A stretch of DNA of 64,000 nucleotides from Nostoc sp. TCL240-02 (GTDB taxonomy: Bacteria > Cyanobacteriota > Cyanobacteriia > Cyanobacteriales > Nostocaceae), in contig NZ_CP040094.1 of the NCBI RefSeq assembly GCF_013343235.1, forward strand, positions 2,666,501-2,730,500. The letters run 5' to 3'. Made by a program: the position numbers and the translations under genes. This document shows positions 26,091 through 35,017 of the stretch, one piece after another. Each line of letters starts with the position of its first letter. The first letter of the stretch is position 1. The notes below the pieces were generated by a model. It worked only from the letters and a program-made list of their open reading frames with translations, did not search any database and was not told the DNA's origin.

Positions 26091-27806
26091 CTAAAATCCG
26101 TAATCTTCACGCATTTGTTCGTAATCAAAAACTTCCGGCATCTCTGGCTCAGGTTCGCTATCAATAGATACTGCCTCTACTGATGACTCTGGCTCAACAG
26201 GTATAAGTTGTTTAGATTTTTTGACCTCAGCCTGTTCTACTTTCTGACGCTCTTTTTTAGTTTTCTTTTGAATTTGGAATGTTTCGCGTTCCCTAACTTC
26301 AGCCAAAATTGAGCGATTACTCACAGCCTTACCCGCTTCTCTGACCTTACGACTGATAGCTTTTGCTTCATCTAGAGATAGTTCTTCTGTCTCCAAATCT
26401 TGAGCATAAGCACGAGCAATAAATACCTCTTTATCCCCTTCTATGCGATAAACCAAAATCGTTGTGATGTCTCTAGGGTCATATCGCAACACAACACTTT
26501 CCCCCGCATAACCCGCTAAGAGTTCACCTCGATACATCAAGTTTTCAAATTGCAGATATCCCCCGCGTTGAATTTGTCGCCGTGTTTGCTTCATTAAGCA
26601 AATATCCAAATCCCGCTCGGAAAGTAAATCGGGTGCTGCAATTAAACCAGATTCCCAGCTTTGAAATCTTGTCTGGTCGCCCATTCGAGCATCAAGTCGC
26701 TGGTTATAGTTATCAACAATGTAACGCACCAACATTTGCTCTAACTGCCGCAACGTTAAGCAAGCTTCTTTTTCCGCTTCCTCTGGCCGCTCTTGAACGT
26801 TTGAACCTGTATATCCTTGTAAAGTTGAGAATAATTCTGTATTTAGAGTTTTAAACGGACGCTCAACACTACAACTGCAAGATGGGCGATCGCGCAAATG
26901 ACAAACAAATCCTAACTGCACCCCTATTTGCTGTAAATGGTTGGAACGAAAATCTTTACCCCCATCGGTATAAAAGTGTTGCGGCAAACCAGAAGTACCC
27001 CATTCTTCGTGAAGTCCATATTCTGAAGCATATTGCTTGGGCAAAATTGCATGACGTAGCGCTAAAGCTACAACAGTCGAACTTGGTGCATCGTGGCCCA
27101 AGTTAATTCCCATAATGCAGCGTGAATAGCTATCAATAACCGTTGTTAACCAAGGACGACTTAGAATTTTGCCATGCTGGTCTACTAATAAAACATCAAC
27201 AAGGGTGTGGTCGCATTGCCAAACTTGGTTACTATGTTCTATTTGCAAGTCTTTTCCATCACGGGTTTTCACTGATAAGCGCGAACCACGCCAACCCGGA
27301 CTGCGAATACTTTTAGCTTGCTCAATTTTATCTATTAACGGCTGCAAAATTCGGTAAACCGTCATGTGGGAAGGATGCTTAACTCCCAGTTCGTCTGCTC
27401 TTGCCTTCACTCTAATAAATACCTGCTGGCGAGTCATCCTTTTACTTCCCTTATTACCCTCCTTATAAGTTTTCAATACAAACTCTTGCCAGTCTTCATC
27501 AACTCGATGCTTCCCTTTATCCATCCGTTGATTTTGCGCCAGTCCAGCCAAACCTTCCTGTTCCCATTTATCTACCAGCCGTCGCACTGTACGTACTGAC
27601 TTACCAAGCTTTTCTGCCGCTTCCTTGAGCTTTTGAGTATATGTAGTGCGATCGCTATTTTCTAAAAGATTTTGAATCACCTCCATTTTCAGCAAAGCTT
27701 CATCTGAAAGTTTAGAAACTATAACGTTTGTTTCAGCAAGATCATTATTAACATCTGCGGAGCTTGCCCAAGTCGTAGAGATTGTAGAGAATTCTGCATC
27801 TTGCAT
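26091..27806 (-). CDS. tnsB: TnsB, DDE transposase of the CAST
   Basis: A 571-residue transposase from the ATG giving MQDAEFS; a TTG five codons upstream is an alternative. Order: N-terminal helix-turn-helix domains (AAEKLGKSVRTVRRLVDKWEQEGLAGL), IIalpha/beta region (SIRSPGWRGSRLSVKTRDG), RNase H-fold core with D1 in VWQCDHTLVDVLL, D2 in HFYTDGGKDFRSN and E in SVERPFKTLN, 34 residues after D2. A beta-barrel and a C-terminal TnsC-binding tail ending VFDYEQMREDYGF follow. The loop before the catalytic Glu reads RPSCSCSVER where relatives have RPSEGGVVER, an odd change near the active site. First gene of tnsB-tnsC-tniQ, transcribed inward from the left end. Confidence 0.95.
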   Translation of the reverse strand: MQDAEFSTISTTWASSADVNNDLAETNVIVSKLSDEALLKMEVIQNLLENSDRTTYTQKLKEAAEKLGKSVRTVRRLVDKWEQEGLAGLAQNQRMDKGKHRVDEDWQEFVLKTYKEGNKGSKRMTRQQVFIRVKARADELGVKHPSHMTVYRILQPLIDKIEQAKSIRSPGWRGSRLSVKTRDGKDLQIEHSNQVWQCDHTLVDVLLVDQHGKILSRPWLTTVIDSYSRCIMGINLGHDAPSSTVVALALRHAILPKQYASEYGLHEEWGTSGLPQHFYTDGGKDFRSNHLQQIGVQLGFVCHLRDRPSCSCSVERPFKTLNTELFSTLQGYTGSNVQERPEEAEKEACLTLRQLEQMLVRYIVDNYNQRLDARMGDQTRFQSWESGLIAAPDLLSERDLDICLMKQTRRQIQRGGYLQFENLMYRGELLAGYAGESVVLRYDPRDITTILVYRIEGDKEVFIARAYAQDLETEELSLDEAKAISRKVREAGKAVSNRSILAEVRERETFQIQKKTKKERQKVEQAEVKKSKQLIPVEPESSVEAVSIDSEPEPEMPEVFDYEQMREDYGF

Positions 27807-27835
27807 ACAGTGTTTTATCAAAACATAGTTGTATT

Positions 27836-28083
27836 ATACTAATATTTTGACAAATAATTTGTTAATTTATGAAAACTCATGATTTTTCCAGGTTTTTGGG
27901 AAGTGACAATTAAATTGTGAAATATCTGGTATTTGACATCTAATTAGTGAATATTGGCTTAGATGGGTATAACTGTCTTAAATAGGAAAAACCCTCACAT
28001 AATCCTTGCTATGTCAGGGTTTTAGGTATTTAAAATATTTTGACAAGATTTTGTTAAATTGACAAATAATTAGTGAATGTACA
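27836..28083. repeat. CAST left end with TnsB-binding repeats
   Basis: Read inward from TGTACA at 28083, the motif TTCACTAATTATTTGTCA and related copies (AACAAAATCTTGTCA, TTCACTAATTAGATGTCA, TTTCACAATTTAATTGTCA, AACAAATTATTTGTCA) occur at irregular spacing up to the tnsB promoter. The first 20 bp equal those of the right end. Confidence 0.85.
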
Positions 28084-28088
28084 ATCCT
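28084..28088. repeat. CAST target-site duplication, distal side (ATCCT)
   Basis: Exact copy of 9359-9363, directly abutting the TGTACA terminus. Confidence 0.9.
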
Positions 28089-28571
28089 AATTTTCTCTCA
28101 GTTTTCTCTCACGGGATAAAACTAATCTATCCTATGAGACAGAATTGCAACGGATAGCTGGAATACAGAAAAATTATATGTCAGATTTATTAATATAATT
28201 TTTGGTTATAACTCATTTATAAAACCTGTCTCCGATAATTCCTAAGAACTTGCTAGAAAATTTTTAATATAATTTATACCAAACTTGACTTTTTTACTAT
28301 TTTGTGCATCAAGTTGGTTTCATAGTGGTGCTGTCTCTGCGTTAGAGTGCTATCACCTATATCTAGAGGTATGTACTTTAGTGTGCAAAAAGTTGCATAC
28401 CTTACATACTTCAGTATATTTTCATCCAACTTTTTATGCTTGCTAGGGAATCTAAAGGAAACGGGACTCCTAACTTTGTTACTACTGAATAATCTAAAAA
28501 TTGATGGAAGTAGGTGTTTAAAAGTAACAACAGGCGTATAATCTATTAGCCTTGATTATGATTGTGCGTCT
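28089..28571. other. Original downstream flank of tRNA-Lys, gene-less
   Basis: Before CAST insertion this sequence followed the tRNA. It is AT-rich, has no convincing gene (a 64-codon open frame lacks a ribosome binding site and credible composition) and should contain the promoter of the second hsdM. Confidence 0.35.
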
Positions 28572-29322
28572 ATGCCTGCCAACACAACAGAGTTAGAAAA
28601 ACGTTTATGGGATGCTGCTGATGAACTGAGGGCAAACTCTAAACTGAAATCCTCAGAATATTCTGTACCTGTACTGGGGTTAATCTTTCTCCGTTATGCT
28701 GATTGGAAGTTTACCAAAGCTGAGAAGGAATTAAAAAGCCAGGTTAGCGGTAGAAGAGGAATTAGTAAAGCAGATTTTCAGGCTAAGGGTGTAATGTACT
28801 TGCCTGAAAATGCACGTTTTTTTAAGTTACTAGATTTACCAGAGAGTGCGGATTTTGGTAAAGCTATTAACCAAGCGATGAAGGCAATAGAAGATGAAAA
28901 TAAAGATTTAAATGGTGCTTTACCTAAAAGCTATAATCGCCTCGATAATGAGTTACTGATAGAACTACTCAAAAAGTTTAGCAAGATTGATTTTGATGCT
29001 GACTTAGAAGGGGATGCTTTCGGAAAGATTTATGAATACTTCCTTGGTAAGTTTGCCATGAGTGAAGGGCAAAAAGGGGGAGAATTCTTTACACCTATTT
29101 CTCTCGTTAAATTAATCGTTGAAATCTTAGAACCATATCATGGGCGTATATATGACCCTGCTTGTGGTTCAGGTGGTATGTTTGTACAAAGTGCAAATTT
29201 TATAGAAAGACATAAAAAGAATCCTAGTAAAGAAATTAGTGTTTATGGTCAAGAGAAAGTAGGTGAGACTGTTAACTTATGTCAGATGAACTTAGCAGTA
29301 CATGGACTTTCAGGAGACATTA

Positions 29323-30350
29323 TAGCGGTTATCAGTCTTGTGAGGTACAGTAGCAGCAGTGAGTAAACCAACCCAGCAAATTCTCTATTGTCACTTCTGC
29401 GAATGCCGTATCTAATGCCTGGAGTAAATCAGGGTATGTCCTTGCACCGATGCGACGGAGAATGTTCTTAATCTTGGACCAACAATTCTCAATCGGTGAA
29501 AAATCGGGAGAATAGGGGGGGAGATAAATGAGATGAGCGCCAGCAGCGATGAGCAAAGCTTCAAGTTCATCACTTTTATGGATTGAGCAGTTATCCATGA
29601 TCACCACTGCACCAGGCCAAAGTTTGGGTACGAGCTTTTGGGCGATGAAGGCATCAAAAGTCAAAGCATCGATAGAACCTAAGCCACTCCATTGGGTGAG
29701 CAGTCCTTTCAAGCTAATTGCACCAATTACCGAGACATTTTTCCCTTTGCGGTTGGGCTTTTGAGCATAGCCTGAAGGCCAGGCAAGGCGCGGGCACATT
29801 TGCGGATGAAGGACAGATTAACTCCCGATTCATCTAAGAAAATCAGCTCTTCGACGGGTATCCCCCTCAAGAGTTTCCAGTACTCAAATCGGGCTAGTTG
29901 GACTTCATCACTACCTTTTTTTGTGAGGTGGAGACTTTTTTTTGAGGTTGAGGTGAAGTTTCCAGCGAACCATCCGATTCACCGTAGCTACCCCAATTAA
30001 GACCTCTGTTTTCTCGTAAAGTCGTTCCCGCAATTCGCTTAACGTCGCATCGGGCTGTGCTATGACGAGTTGGCGCAGGATTTCTAACTGTTCAGCATTC
30101 AACTTTGTTGCTGTCTGCTCAGTCCGCACCTTGGGGCCTATCATCCCCAATTCTCGATGGCGTTTGAGTAAATTTTGCACAAAACTTAAGGTGACACCAA
30201 AGTTTTTAGCCAGTTTTCGTTGGGAAATGTCACCGCAGGCATAAGCATCAACTATTTTTTGACGCAAGTCGAGAGAGTAGGCTTTCATCACCACCAATTA
30301 TCAGTAGAATTGCTCTCTCCTACTGTACTGAAGTAGACTGATAACCGCTA
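29323..30350 (-). mobile_element. IS630-family element with TA duplication
   Basis: Terminal inverted repeats TAGCGGTTATCAGTCT (29323-29338 and inverted 30335-30350) are perfect, flanked by TA on both sides (29321-29322, 30351-30352), the IS630 target. Length 1028 bp. It is inserted at the TA beside the IS701-like element that already split hsdM. Confidence 0.92.
29332..30297 (-). pseudogene. IS630 transposase, two frameshifts
   Basis: The first frame (30297-29911) holds the helix-turn-helix part (AYSLDLRQKIVDAYACGDISQRKLAKNFGV). At an A8 run near 29936-29943 the reading must shift to continue to LIFLDESGVNLSFIRK, with the first catalytic Asp. A second shift is needed to reach KGKNVSVIGAISLKG, VIMDNCSIHKSDELE (second Asp) and YSPDFSPIENCWSKIK (Glu). 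The A8 shift may be programmed, as in other IS630 elements, but the second makes the copy probably dead. Confidence 0.85.
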
Positions 30351-30353
30351 TAA

Positions 30354-31811
30354 CCCTCTTCTGTCACTTTCCGAGTATTCTGAATAAAAGGATTAAAAGA
30401 AAAAACTCTCTTCAGGTAAGCAGGGCAATGGATGTAGAATTACAAATCCTAAAACATTTGGCAAGAGATGCCCAGCCAACAGTTGCGATCATAGATGAAT
30501 ATTGTGCAGAGTATAAAGACCTGTTCAAAGAAGTAAGAAATTATGAATGCTTCAAATATTTACATTTAGGGATAATTGCACCAATAAAAAGAAAATCATT
30601 ACCAGAAATAGCCAAAGTAGTAAGTATAAACTCGGCACAGTCATTACATCATTTCATAGCCTATTCAGATTGGTCAGCAAATAAATTAAAGAGCCGAAGA
30701 TTAGATAAATTAAAGAAAGCATTAAATAGTCAGGCGATAACCGTAGTAATAGATGAAACTGGAGATAGGAAAAAAGGTAAAAAGACAGATTATGTTGCAA
30801 GACAATATCTAGGGAGTGTAGGAAAAATAGATAATGGAATAGTATCAGTCAATGCTTATGGAGTTTATGAAAATGTAACATTTCCATTAAGTTTCAAAGT
30901 ATTTAAACCGAAAGGGACGCTCAAATCAGGAGATAAATATAAAACCAAAATAGAGTTAGCGTCAGAAATTATTACAGAATTAATAAATGAGGGGTTTAAT
31001 ATTGAATTAGTATTAGCCGATAGTTTATATGGTGAAAGTAGCAAATTCATCAAAAAGCTCAATGAATATGAATTAGCTTATGTTGTAGCAATTAGAAGTA
31101 ATCACGGAGTCTGGCTACCAGCTAATCAGAGCGTTAGAGCTAACAAGTGGTGCAAATTTGAGAGAACATTTAGTAATAAAAAATCCGAAATCAGATATAT
31201 CCGAGAAATAATTTATGGTAAAAAAGAGCCATAACTTACTGGGAAATAACTACTGATCCAGAAACAATGCCGGATAATTCCACTTCATTTGTCATGACGA
31301 ATCTTCAAGGAAATCTCAAAAAAACTTTAGGCGATTTATATGGATTAAGAACCTGGGTAGAATATGGGTTTCGACAATGTAAACAGGAACTCGGCTGGAC
31401 AGATTATCGCTTGACAAATTTTCAACATATAGAGAGATGGTGGGAAATTATTTTTTGTGTTTACACAATGATTAGTCTAAATTCCCCAGCCTTTTTAGCC
31501 TTAAATCAATCTCTTCAAATTGAAACTGAGGTGATAGGTACTAGTTATGTTAATTGTGTAGATTTTTCTCATCATCAACAATGGAATCATAATTCTGGAT
31601 GGAAGAATACTCTTAATAATCTTCGTTTAATTGTCCAACCTCTTTTACTATTTTGGCTGATTTATCCCTGGTTAGATATTTTTCCAAATTCTCATTTATT
31701 GCTAGGATTTAATCATTTAATTTGTGCCATGAACCAATTTAAACCCTTTTTTGCTTCTGGATGATTTCACTTATTTACTACTTGCTTATCTCGGAGAGTG
31801 ACAGAAGAGGG
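30354..31811 (+). mobile_element. IS701-like element
   Basis: Ends CCCTCTTCTGTCACTTTCCG (from 30354) and the inverted copy ending at 31811 differ at one position. Restoring hsdM requires a short duplication (TAA), so insertion was into hsdM before the IS630 element landed beside it. Confidence 0.85.
30428..31764 (+). pseudogene. IS701-like transposase, frameshifted
   Basis: The first frame (30428-31234) carries VVIDETGDRKKGKKTDYVAR (first catalytic Asp) and LVLADSLYGESSKFI (second Asp). After an indel at an A-run near 31220 the frame resumes AITYWEITTDPETMPDN and GLRTWVEYGFRQCKQELGWTDYR with the Glu. One frameshift separates the DDE triad. Confidence 0.85.
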
Positions 31812-32166
31812 ATAAACAGGGTAACACTTATTATGAACTTAACCACGCCAATATAAATATAGGTCAATTTGATTTTGTTATGGCTAATCCACCTTTTAAT
31901 GTTGACAAGGTGGATAAAGAGAAAATGAAGGGTGATATCCGCTTTAAAGAATTTGGATTACCAAAGGTAGATAATGCTAATTATATCTGGATTCATTTAT
32001 TCTACAGTGCTTTAAATGAAACAGGTAGAGCAGGGTTTGTTATGGCTAACTCTGGTAGTGATGCTAGAGGCTCTGAATTAGAAATCCGTAAGAAGTTAAT
32101 ACAGTTAGGTGTAGTTGATGTAATGATAGCTGTAGGTTCTAACTTCTTCTATACTGTGACTTTACC

Positions 32167-33347
32167 CAGAAGTGTTGAATGTTAAGAAAAATCCGATAAA
32201 AATAGCCCAAAATATGGTAGTTTTGGGCTAAGGCTTAAAATATATTAGTTTGATTGTGATTATAAATTCATTTCCCAAAATTGTCAAAGATATACTGAAA
32301 AGCCTGCCAAAAAACGATTATCCAGTATTGAACAGTCGTCTGTTTTTTGAGTGCTGGCTATCCTATGCCCTGGATAACAGCTTAACAAGTATGCGAGATT
32401 TGTTTAACAGATTAAATAACAATTGTTTTGAGGTAGATATTTCTACTTTCTCTAAAGCAAATTTACATCGAAGCCAAAAACCTTTTCAAGAGATTTACCA
32501 AAAATTAAATGAATTAGTACAGAAGGAAGTTCAAAAAAAGTTACACAATAAATATGCAATTTGTCCAATAGATTCAACAATTATTACTCTCACAAGTAAA
32601 TTGTTATGGGTACTAGGTCATCATCAAGTCAAGCTGTTTAGTTCCTTAAATCTCTCCACAGGAAGCCCAGAAGATAACTTCATCAATTTTGGACATGACC
32701 ATGATTATAAATTTGGTTCCAAAATGATGTCTAGTCTCCCAATAAATGCTGTTGGAGTAATGGATAGGGGTTTTGCTGGATTAAAATTTATCCAAGAATT
32801 AGTACAAGAAAACAAATATTTTGTTTTGCGGATAAAAAACAATTGGAAACTAGAATTTGATGGCTCAAATGGATTGGTCAAAGTTGGTGCATCTGATGAT
32901 GCTCAAGCTTATAGAGTAATTAATTTCTGTGATTTAGAGACAAAAACCGAGTTTCGCTTAGTGACTAATTTACCAGAGTCGGGAGATGCAGCTGTTCATG
33001 ATGATGAAATTAGGGATATTTATCGATTACGTTGGGGAGTTGAATTGTTGTGGAAGTTTTTAAAGATGCACTTAAAACTTGACAAACTCATTACCAAAAA
33101 CGTCAATGGTATTACCATACAAATTTACGTGAGCTTGATAGCCTATCTGATTTTACAGCTTTTATCTATTCCCGAACAATGGGGACATACACTATTAGAT
33201 AAATTCCGCTATCTTCAATCTTGTATGTGTCAGAAAATCAGCTATGTTCATTGGTTTGAGGAGATGATGTTTTGCTGACTAATTTAAGCTTTTGAGACTT
33301 AGTGTAACTAATAATGTAAAGTTTTGTATCAGCATTCAACATTTCTG
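32167..33347 (+). mobile_element. IS4-family element, copy 1 (no target duplication)
   Basis: 1181 bp with ends CAGAAGTGTTGAATG and inverted CAGAAATGTTGAATG. The flanks (ACTTTACCC left, ACGTTTTAA right) share no duplication, and the interrupted hsdM does not resume on the right, so a deletion or rearrangement happened at this copy. A near-identical copy lies at 54194-55374. Confidence 0.9.
32250..33278 (+). CDS. IS4-family transposase, copy 1
   Basis: A 342-residue DDE transposase, intact. ICPIDSTIITLTSKL holds the first Asp, VGVMDRGFAGLKFI the second and IYRLRWGVELLWKFLKMHLKLDK the Glu with the YREK-type signature of IS4. It differs from the copy at 54277-55305 by one residue (Glu versus Lys in the VQKxVQKK stretch). 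The start may be TTG or a nearby alternative. The intact frame and near-identity indicate recent activity. Confidence 0.92.
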   Translation: MIVIINSFPKIVKDILKSLPKNDYPVLNSRLFFECWLSYALDNSLTSMRDLFNRLNNNCFEVDISTFSKANLHRSQKPFQEIYQKLNELVQKEVQKKLHNKYAICPIDSTIITLTSKLLWVLGHHQVKLFSSLNLSTGSPEDNFINFGHDHDYKFGSKMMSSLPINAVGVMDRGFAGLKFIQELVQENKYFVLRIKNNWKLEFDGSNGLVKVGASDDAQAYRVINFCDLETKTEFRLVTNLPESGDAAVHDDEIRDIYRLRWGVELLWKFLKMHLKLDKLITKNVNGITIQIYVSLIAYLILQLLSIPEQWGHTLLDKFRYLQSCMCQKISYVHWFEEMMFC

Positions 33348-33526
33348 ACGTTTTAACTACTTTAGTGTAGACGTGTAGACCTTTTTAAGAAATTAGATGT
33401 TCATAAGATGAGATGACATTCAAAAAGCAACTGTATCTCATTGTCATGTCAACTTTTATAGAGAGCGAAGTGAGGGGTGAGGTCTACATCCTACACTAAA
33501 AAGCCCCAAAGGCTTGATATACATAG
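33348..33526. other. Short gene-less strip between two IS elements
   Basis: No gene is recognised. It does not continue the hsdM reading, so it is foreign to the left flank of the IS4 copy. Confidence 0.35.
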
Positions 33527-34986
33527 CAGGGTAAGAGCATCTCAATCAGGCTTGACAGAAGGATTCAGAGGAATTTAATGTAGAGTCAAGAAAACAAAAA
33601 CTGAGAACGCGAATCATATAATCGTTGTCCATAGCCGTGCGCTTCATTTTTTGACGAAGACTACGTTTGTAAGTATGTTCGCGATTAAGGGCATTGAGAG
33701 CAATGCGTCGTAAAAGGGCAAAATTACGCGGACTATGGAAAGAGCGAATGCGGCAAGAATCTTCTGCAAAAGTACAATCAAGTGTCCAGTGAGCCTGGTT
33801 TTCAATACCCCAATGTTTTCGGATAGCTCGACCTAAAAGTTGAGCGTCACTATGTAAAGAAGTCAGATAAAACTGAATTTCACGAGTAGTTTGATTCCAA
33901 AGACGACGCACTCGGACAACCATAACCACACTTTGAAGTCCTGCCCATAGTCGGGGCTGGTAAAGTTCACCAATGGCAGAAACTGGAACAGACCAAACTT
34001 GACGGATTTCCGTGCGATAATGTCCTTTCTCAATGCGTTGCTCATAACTGACATCAATACCTTGAAAATCCTGTGCAGAAGCTTGTTCAAACCATTGTTC
34101 TACCTGACGGTAGAGAGTCGGGTGATTAGCCTTAAGTGCCAGAACATAATCTGCTTTCTTATCAATAATCTTTTTGGCAATTTCTGTTTGTGTCCCCATT
34201 GCATCAATGGTGATGATAGCTCCTGTGATATCTAGTAATTCTAGTAATGCGGGAATAGCAGTAATTTCATTAGATTTATCTTCCACTTTCATCTGTGCCA
34301 ACACCAAATTTTGTTCGCTTGCCCAAGCACTAATTACGTGCAGTGCTGATTTCCCTTGATTGCGGTCGTAAGAACCCCTAATTGTCTTTCCATCTATGGG
34401 GATTATCTCTCCTCCCATCTTTGTCACCAGGGTTTCTATCCATCTTAGAAAACAACGATTCAATTCTTCTGGGTTAATGAACTCAAACACTCGTCGGAAG
34501 GTATCAGACGCTCGAAGACTCGCTAACGCTACGCTATCGGAGGGAATTCCATTTGGTAATGCCAAAAATTCTTCTAACCACTGTCGCTTACTTATGCCGT
34601 AATTCTCGATATCTTCCCATCCCTGCGCTCCTGTTATGACTGCCAGAATTGCAATTACTAAAATGTCCCTAAGTTGATGTTTTTTGGTTCGCTCTACTCT
34701 TGGGTCTTTAATAAGAGCAAAATGCTCCACTAGATTCTGTTGAATACGGACGATATCTGCCACTTCTGCTGGCTTTCGCTGATGAGGAGAATTTTCTAGA
34801 GTATCAGCAGATTTAATTTCAAAGCCTTCTGACATCAAATTGACTCCAGGCGATTTTCAATCGAGCAATTGAATTCATCTCATTGATCTTGCTCAGTTGT
34901 CAAGTCCATTTTTTACAGAGTCGTTTATGCTGATCTTCTTTGATTTGTCAAGTTCTCTTTATATCAAATTAGATGAGCTTACCCTG
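33527..34986 (-). mobile_element. ISAs1-family element
   Basis: Ends CAGGGTAAGAGCATCT (33527-33542) and inverted CAGGGTAAGCTCATCT (to 34986) match with two differences. No 8-10 bp duplication is visible in the flanks, so one side may have been rearranged. Confidence 0.8.
33546..34838 (-). CDS. ISAs1-family transposase
   Basis: A 430-residue transposase, apparently intact. Signature parts: DILVIAILAVITGAQGWEDIENYG, IIPIDGKTIRGSYDRNQGKSALHVISAWAS (first Asp), GAIITIDAMGTQTEIAKKIIDKKADYVLALKANH (second Asp) and GIENQAHWTLDCTFAEDSCRIR (Glu). This is the H-repeat/ISAs1 family. It is a complete open frame between recognisable ends. Confidence 0.93.
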   Translation of the reverse strand: MMSEGFEIKSADTLENSPHQRKPAEVADIVRIQQNLVEHFALIKDPRVERTKKHQLRDILVIAILAVITGAQGWEDIENYGISKRQWLEEFLALPNGIPSDSVALASLRASDTFRRVFEFINPEELNRCFLRWIETLVTKMGGEIIPIDGKTIRGSYDRNQGKSALHVISAWASEQNLVLAQMKVEDKSNEITAIPALLELLDITGAIITIDAMGTQTEIAKKIIDKKADYVLALKANHPTLYRQVEQWFEQASAQDFQGIDVSYEQRIEKGHYRTEIRQVWSVPVSAIGELYQPRLWAGLQSVVMVVRVRRLWNQTTREIQFYLTSLHSDAQLLGRAIRKHWGIENQAHWTLDCTFAEDSCRIRSFHSPRNFALLRRIALNALNREHTYKRSLRQKMKRTAMDNDYMIRVLSFCFLDSTLNSSESFCQA

Positions 34987-35017
34987 GGCGGTTATTTTAT
35001 CTTGAAAGAATTGACGG

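Larger units (their letters stand above)
9364..28083 (-). mobile_element. Type V-K CRISPR-associated transposon (CAST), 18.7 kb
   Basis: The boundaries are TGTACATTCACTAATTATTT (9364-9383) and its exact inverted copy ending at 28083, each followed inward by several TnsB-type repeats ending in TTGTCA, and flanked by ATCCT duplications. Inside are tnsB, tnsC, tniQ, cargo, cvkR-like repressor, cas12k, tracrRNA, CRISPR array and a delocalised homing crRNA, the full type V-K gene set. tnsA is absent, as usual for V-K. The cargo is antiviral: type I RM, DarTG and a reverse transcriptase. Insertion is 60 bp downstream of a GTA PAM in tRNA-Lys. The element's tniQ is interrupted by a stop codon, so present mobility is doubtful. 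Confidence 0.95.
28572..32166 (+). pseudogene. Second type I hsdM, broken by IS elements
   Basis: Two coding pieces, 28572-29322 and about 31812-32166, join perfectly once the IS630 and IS701-like insertions and duplications are removed: the reading becomes [22 protein letters not shown]. The N-part has the HsdM start ([17 protein letters not shown]), [16 protein letters not shown] and AdoMet motif [14 protein letters not shown]; the second has [13 protein letters not shown]. The protein is cut after NFFYTVTLP by an IS4 element, and no C-terminal part or hsdS/hsdR follows. It is of a different HsdM subfamily from the CAST cargo enzyme. Non-functional. Confidence 0.9.

Noticed and set aside
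28347..28541. 64-codon reading frame upstream of the second hsdM
   Set aside because: No ribosome binding site, low-complexity AT-rich composition, no recognisable motif.
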